From: Acidimicrobiia bacterium
GTDB lineage: Bacteria; Actinomycetota; Acidimicrobiia; Acidimicrobiales; SZUA-35
Direction of reading: 5' to 3'
DNA: 9,429 bases
Assembly (NCBI GenBank): GCA_029857855.1
Contig: JAOUGG010000063.1
Span: 1-9,429, forward strand
The position numbers and the translations under genes were made by a program. Below are positions 6,554 through 9,429 of this stretch, in pieces; position 1 is the stretch's first letter; every line of letters starts with the position of its first letter. The notes below the pieces were generated by a model that was given only the letters and a program-made list of their open reading frames with translations, did no database searches and was not told the origin of the DNA.

Positions 6554-6650
6554 TGCCCAAGACGCCTATCCAGTTCCGGTGGAATGTGTCGATGGACCTC
6601 TCTGTAAGCCCCTCCGCGGGACCAAGCAACAGAGAACACAGGACACGTCC
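6554..6650 (+). promoter_or_regulatory. Upstream/leader region of the second pilin gene, with Shine-Dalgarno
   Basis: This is the counterpart of 4585-4677, with shared blocks TGCCC, TATCCAG (6567-6573), TCGATG (6589-6594), TCTGTAAGCCC, CGGGACCAA and ACGTCC. AGGA at 6640-6643 lies 7 nt before the ATG, the same spacing as copy 1. There is no TANNNT hexamer here. By eye it is clearly homologous to copy 1 but, unlike the coding part, has many substitutions and small indels. Confidence 0.55.
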
Positions 6651-6833
6651 ATGATCCACTATGAATTCATCGCCGGCTGGCTCAAGGCCCACACCAAGAC
6701 CGAACGAGGCGCCTCGCTCGTCGAGTACGCCCTCCTGGTCGCCCTGATCGCCGTCGTCTGTATCGGCGCCATCACCTTCCTGGGTAACGAGGCCGCCGAC
6801 AACTTCAGCGAAGTCGGCAACTCCATCAACTAG
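6651..6833 (+). CDS. flp: Flp/Fap-type pilin, copy 2
   Basis: 60 residues, identical in protein sequence to the pilin at 4678-4860. It has the same 20-residue leader, the Gly20/Ala21 processing site, the Glu25-Tyr26 pair and the single helix. The DNA differs by one synonymous base (T6785). An ATG at 6579 is in frame upstream, but those 24 codons lie in the leader and are not shared as protein with copy 1. ATG 6651 is taken because AGGA precedes it by 7 nt. A hairpin follows the stop. Two identical subunits cannot diversify the pilus, so a dosage role or independent regulation from the different upstream DNA is more likely. As for copy 1, no assembly genes are adjacent. Confidence 0.93.
   Translation: MIHYEFIAGWLKAHTKTERGASLVEYALLVALIAVVCIGAITFLGNEAADNFSEVGNSIN
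6651..6833 (+). repeat. 183-bp direct repeat, copy 2 (pilin coding sequence)
   Basis: Direct repeat partner of 4678-4860. Recombination between the two would remove 1973 bp, including the whole monooxygenase gene, and leave one intact pilin gene under the copy 1 upstream region. Confidence 0.95.
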
Positions 6834-6863
6834 ACCGAGGGCCCCATCAGGCCGAAACGGCAC

Positions 6864-6893
6864 CGTGGGAGCGTCCAACCGGGCGCTCCCACG
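6864..6893 (+). terminator. Hairpin terminator after pilin copy 2
   Basis: A perfect 10-bp stem (CGTGGGAGCG, 6864-6873, with CGCTCCCACG, 6884-6893) is extended by a T-G and two C-G pairs to a 4-nt AACC loop. It starts 31 nt after the stop, the same offset as the hairpin after copy 1, but with unrelated sequence. No T tract follows. Confidence 0.75.
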
Positions 6894-6909
6894 TTCGCGT
6901 CCGGGGAGG

Positions 6910-6925
6910 TGTGACCGCCTTCACG
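6910..6925. promoter_or_regulatory. CRP/FNR-like binding site upstream of the MOSC gene
   Basis: TGTGA-N6-TCACG (6910-6914 and 6921-6925) differs from the CRP-type consensus TGTGA-N6-TCACA by one base. Its centre is about 52 bp before the predicted transcription start near 6970, a plausible activator position. No CRP-family gene is in the window, so the factor is inferred. Confidence 0.35.
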
Positions 6926-6957
6926 TCTTTCCTGCCGCAGCCGCCGAGCGCCTGTAG

Positions 6958-6963
6958 TAGCTT
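6958..6963 (+). promoter_or_regulatory. Candidate -10 hexamer (TAGCTT) for the MOSC gene
   Basis: TAGCTT lies 8 nt before the ATG at 6972, so the mRNA would be leaderless or have a leader of 1-2 nt. There is no Shine-Dalgarno sequence in the 20 nt before the ATG. Confidence 0.5.
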
Positions 6964-6971
6964 CAAGACTG

Positions 6972-7517
6972 ATGGGGAACCTGAATCACCAACAGCTTGC
7001 GGACGGCCTCGACCACATCCAGGATTCACCGAGTAACGCCGGATTGATCGAGATGCTCGTGCTTCGTCCGGGGGTTGACGAGCGCACGGTGGTCGATCGT
7101 GCCGAGTTCGCGGTCGGCGCCGGTTTGGTGGGCGACAACTACGTCGCACGGGGCAGTGACCGCACCGAGGACGGCCAGGCCCACCACGAGGCCCAGGTCA
7201 CCATCATGAACTCCCGTGTACTGAACCTGATCTCCGAGGGCGACCGGGACCGCTGGCCGTTGGCCGGCGATCAGATCCTGGTCGACATGGATCTGAGCCG
7301 GAGCAACCTGCCGACCGGAACCCGCCTCTCGCTCGGCACGGTGATGCTCGAAGTGTCGGCCAAGCCCCACACGGGATGCGCCAAGTTCGCGCAACGATTC
7401 GGCCCCGACGCGGCCAAGTGGATCAACTCCGACGCCGAGCTCCGCCTCCGGGGCATCAACGCCATGGTCATCACCGCCGGAACCTGCTCGGTCGGCGACG
7501 TGATCACGAAGCTCTGA
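6972..7517 (+). CDS. MOSC domain-containing protein
   Basis: 181-residue soluble protein consisting mostly of a MOSC domain, the C-terminal domain of molybdenum cofactor sulfurases, also found alone in bacterial proteins tied to molybdenum cofactor handling or N-hydroxylated compound reduction. The domain begins with the IEMLVLRPG strand (26-34) and GLVGDNYVARGSD (51-63). It continues with QVTIMNSRVL (75-84), LAGDQILVDMDLS (97-109) and the conserved cysteine Cys136 in HTGCAKFAQRFG (133-144), the presumed sulfur/Moco ligand. The end, GDVI, is typical. No molybdoenzyme or cofactor gene is close. The start at 6972 is supported by TAGCTT. The 3' end overlaps the convergent tetR gene by 14 bp. Family is firm; substrate is unknown. 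Confidence 0.9.
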   Translation: MGNLNHQQLADGLDHIQDSPSNAGLIEMLVLRPGVDERTVVDRAEFAVGAGLVGDNYVARGSDRTEDGQAHHEAQVTIMNSRVLNLISEGDRDRWPLAGDQILVDMDLSRSNLPTGTRLSLGTVMLEVSAKPHTGCAKFAQRFGPDAAKWINSDAELRLRGINAMVITAGTCSVGDVITKL

Positions 7518-8076
7518 GCAGACCTTCGAGCCCGTAATCGACGAGGTTCTCCAGTTCCGGTCGGCTGAAGGTCTCGTCGCGGAACATCAGCCGGAACAGC
7601 ACCGGCCCGATCAGCAGTTCGGTGACGAGCCGGATGTCGACCCTGTCGTTCAACTCATCCCGGGCCTGGGCTTTGGCCACGATCGACTGCACCGGCACAC
7701 ACCGGCTCGTGACCATACGGTCGAAGACCTCGGCCAGGCGGCGATCTCCGACCGAGGCGGCGAACAGACCGGAGAACACCTGCCGGCGGGCGTGACGCTC
7801 ATCCTCCGATATCGACACGAGATGATCGGCGAGGCTGAGCAGATCGCCCCGAAGAGACCCGGTGTCGGGCTCGGGCTCGGGCTCGATCATCAGGTCGAGT
7901 GCATCGAAGAGCAGCTCATCGACCGACGACCAGTTGCGATAGATCGTGGTCTTGGCCACCCCGGATCGCCGGGCGACGGCCTCCACCGTGAAGCCGCTCA
8001 CGCCCTCGTCGGCCAGGACCTGCACGGCTGCCTCAAGCGCCTTCATGCGAGCCTCGGCACTTCTCGGTCGGGCCAT
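7504..8076 (-). CDS. TetR/AcrR family repressor, probable regulator of the MMPL gene
   Basis: 190-residue regulator. The N-terminal DNA-binding domain runs from about residue 7 to 55 and contains FTVEAVARRSGVAKTTIYRNWSS (29-51), the classic TetR helix-turn-helix. The helical C-terminal half (about 70-190) would bind a ligand and dimerise. The ATG at 8076 gives the usual MARPRSAEAR beginning; AGGA at 8087-8090 lies 10 nt before it. The frame stays open upstream to 8289, but that part is not TetR-like and would cross the operator. GATCA-N2-TGATC (8077-8088) is a small inverted repeat at the ribosome site. It is divergent from the MMPL transporter, with a perfect 30-bp inverted repeat between them, so autorepression and control of efflux are likely. 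Its 3' end overlaps the MOSC gene by 14 bp on the opposite strand. Confidence 0.92.
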   Translation of the reverse strand: MARPRSAEARMKALEAAVQVLADEGVSGFTVEAVARRSGVAKTTIYRNWSSVDELLFDALDLMIEPEPEPDTGSLRGDLLSLADHLVSISEDERHARRQVFSGLFAASVGDRRLAEVFDRMVTSRCVPVQSIVAKAQARDELNDRVDIRLVTELLIGPVLFRLMFRDETFSRPELENLVDYGLEGLLRAS

Positions 8077-8144
8077 GATCAGGTGATCCTCGCTGTTGGT
8101 TCGTGCTGTGTCTGACGTCTCAGGGAAATCGCCGGCCGTTTCGG

Positions 8145-8172
8145 TTGATTCGCCAGTAGAGTGAGTTACGCT
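8145..8172 (+). promoter_or_regulatory. Candidate promoter of the MMPL gene
   Basis: TTGATT (8145-8150) and TACGCT (8167-8172) are separated by 16 nt. The -10 element lies inside the left arm of the inverted repeat. The start would be near 8179, giving a leader of about 60-100 nt, unlike the leaderless genes to the left. Confidence 0.45.
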
Positions 8173-8192
8173 ACTCCATCGTAGCGTAACTC
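8163..8192. promoter_or_regulatory. Perfect inverted repeat, probable TetR operator
   Basis: Two 12-nt arms, GAGTTACGCTAC (8163-8174) and GTAGCGTAACTC (8181-8192), are exact reverse complements around TCCATC. Each arm is itself half-palindromic (GT..CG..AC), as in many TetR-family operators that bind two dimers. Because of the symmetry, TACGCT (TANNNT) occurs on both strands. On the plus strand it is at 8167-8172, with TTGATT at 8145-8150 and a 16-nt spacer, a plausible promoter for the MMPL gene. Bound repressor would therefore cover the -10 region in both directions. Confidence 0.8.
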
Positions 8193-8275
8193 GTCCTCCA
8201 TCTCCACCTCCACTCCTCGACAACTCGGAGGTGCCGATGGAGAACGCCAGAGGGAAGAAGAAACGGAGATGTTCC

Positions 8276-9429
8276 ATGCTCGCCTCCATCGGTAGGTGGT
8301 CGTTCAGTCATCCGAGGGCCGCACTGGCCGCATGGGTTGCCGCGTTCGTCGGCGTGCTCGGCCTTGCGGGAGGCCTCGGACCGGCCTTCAACGCCACGTT
8401 CGAGGTGCCCGAGTCGGAGACGTCCGCCGGGTTCGAAACCCTCGACACGTACTTCGACGGCCTCGGTGCCGGCGCGCCCGGCTCGATCGTGTTCAAGACC
8501 GAACGGGGCGTCGACGATCCGGAAGTCCAGGCCGCCATGTCGGAGGTGTTCGCCGCCGTCCAGCAGATCGACGGGATCACGGTGGTCAGCCCCTACGGAC
8601 CGACCGGCCAGAACCAGATCTCCCCCGACGGCACCATCGCCTTCGCCCAGCTCAGCCTGGCCGAGTCGGTGAGCCAGACGGAGGCCGTCGAGATCGGGCA
8701 GGACATCGAAGCACTCCTGCCGGAGGATCTCGCCGACACCCAGATCGAGATCGGTGGGGCCATACTGGCCGAGTTCGAGCCACCGGAGTCGGAACTCATC
8801 GGCCTCTCGTTCGCCGTCGTCATCCTGATCATCTCGTTCGGCTCGGTCATGGCCATGGGGCTACCGATCGGAACCGCGGTGTTCGGTGTTGGCATTGGCA
8901 TCGGCATGATCACCCTGCTCAGCCGTCTCATCGACATGCCCGACTTCTCCATCCAGCTCGGGGCCATGATCGGCCTCGGTGTCGGCATCGACTACGCCCT
9001 GTTCATCGTCACCCGCTACCGGGAAAGCCTTCACCGCGGCAATACGCCGGTGGTGGCCGTCGCCGAGGCCATTGACACCGCCGGCCGGGCTGTCCTGTTC
9101 GCCGGCATAACCGTGGTGATATCGCTGCTCGGCATGGTCCTCATGGGCCTGCCGTTCATCGCCGGGCTCGGCATTGGCGCATCGGTGACGGTGTTGATCA
9201 CGATGATCGCCTCCATCACCTTGCTACCGGCCTTTCTCGGGTTCGCCGGTGAGAAGATCGAGCGGACACGGCTGGGTCAGTTGGTGGCCGCCGGGCTGTT
9301 GTCGCTGACGCTGCTGATCGCCGGCCTTGGGCTTGCAGCACGGCCCATCATCTTGACCTTCGCCATTGCCGCGCTCGCTGTCTTCGCCCTCTCGTTCTTG
9401 CTTCCGCCGCTCAACCGCTTTCTGCCGGA
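8276..9429 (+). CDS. MMPL/RND family transporter, N-terminal part (C-terminus outside window)
   Basis: 384 residues are visible and the frame is open to the right edge. MMPL proteins are inner-membrane, proton-driven exporters of lipids or drugs. The N-terminus MLASIGRWSFSHPRAALAAW with a first helix (about 15-35) is typical, followed by an extracytoplasmic porter domain (about 36-172). A bundle of helices begins at 174. The proton-relay motif GLGVGIDYALFIVTRYRE (233-250) contains Asp239-Tyr240, matching the MmpL Asp-Tyr pair. After helix 6 (about 300-322) come two further hydrophobic stretches (about 335-354 and 357-377) where a loop and helix 7 are expected, which is unusual. ATG 8276 (GGAG 7 nt upstream) fits the family start; an in-frame ATG at 8237 with GGAGGT 4 nt upstream would add a basic 13-residue tail. 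Control by the divergent TetR is likely. Confidence 0.9.
   Translation, partial: MLASIGRWSFSHPRAALAAWVAAFVGVLGLAGGLGPAFNATFEVPESETSAGFETLDTYFDGLGAGAPGSIVFKTERGVDDPEVQAAMSEVFAAVQQIDGITVVSPYGPTGQNQISPDGTIAFAQLSLAESVSQTEAVEIGQDIEALLPEDLADTQIEIGGAILAEFEPPESELIGLSFAVVILIISFGSVMAMGLPIGTAVFGVGIGIGMITLLSRLIDMPDFSIQLGAMIGLGVGIDYALFIVTRYRESLHRGNTPVVAVAEAIDTAGRAVLFAGITVVISLLGMVLMGLPFIAGLGIGASVTVLITMIASITLLPAFLGFAGEKIERTRLGQLVAAGLLSLTLLIAGLGLAARPIILTFAIAALAVFALSFLLPPLNRFLP

Noticed and set aside
5599..6639. Long open frame on the minus strand (346 codons)
   Set aside because: It is antisense to the monooxygenase and the second pilin leader, with no motif or start signal.
4585..6833. Pilin copies with the monooxygenase as a transposon-like unit
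   Set aside because: No transposase, terminal inverted repeats or target-site duplication are visible. The repeated part is exactly a pilin coding sequence.
8077..8289. 71-codon N-terminal extension of the TetR gene
   Set aside because: It would cross the operator and the transporter start. The residues are unlike a TetR N-terminus, while MARPRSAEAR at 8076 is a typical start.

Overview
The window is GC-rich chromosomal DNA of an actinomycete-like bacterium. The Flp pilin, EthA-type monooxygenase, MMPL transporter and SCO6745-type protein all fit Actinomycetota. The near-universal leaderless starts and a Thr-run surface linker suggest, by inference only, a lineage such as Acidimicrobiia. There is no rRNA, tRNA, CRISPR array, transposase or phage gene. 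Most of the region is ordinary housekeeping and accessory chromosome.

Layout, left to right. A cut-off membrane-anchored protein on the minus strand (1-203) is divergent from a class I mannose-6-phosphate isomerase-like gene (303-1382). An orphan P-II nitrogen regulator (1449-1787) follows. It is convergent with a minus-strand pair: an SCO6745-type protein (1798-2676) and, upstream of it, a membrane-anchored HELGH metalloprotease (2714-3532). Divergent from the protease are a VOC/glyoxalase-like gene (3645-4064) and a HIT hydrolase (4074-4496). A Flp pilin gene (4678-4860), an EthA-like flavin monooxygenase (4957-6462) and a second, nearly identical Flp pilin gene (6651-6833) come next. The right part has a MOSC protein (6972-7517), a TetR regulator on the minus strand (7504-8076), a perfect 30-bp inverted repeat (8163-8192) and the start of an MMPL/RND transporter (from 8276) that leaves the window.

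Three patterns stand out. (1) Six genes have a TANNNT hexamer exactly 6 nt before the start codon, and three more have one 7-9 nt before it. This implies leaderless or almost leaderless mRNAs transcribed gene by gene. (2) The two pilin genes break this rule: each has a long, partly conserved leader with a Shine-Dalgarno sequence and a strong hairpin after the stop. They match at 182 of 183 coding bases while their flanks have diverged, which suggests gene conversion. (3) TetR, the inverted repeat and the MMPL gene form a classic divergent repressor/operator/efflux module. No clearly new multi-gene system is visible; the twin pilin arrangement and the strict promoter grammar are the most unusual signals.
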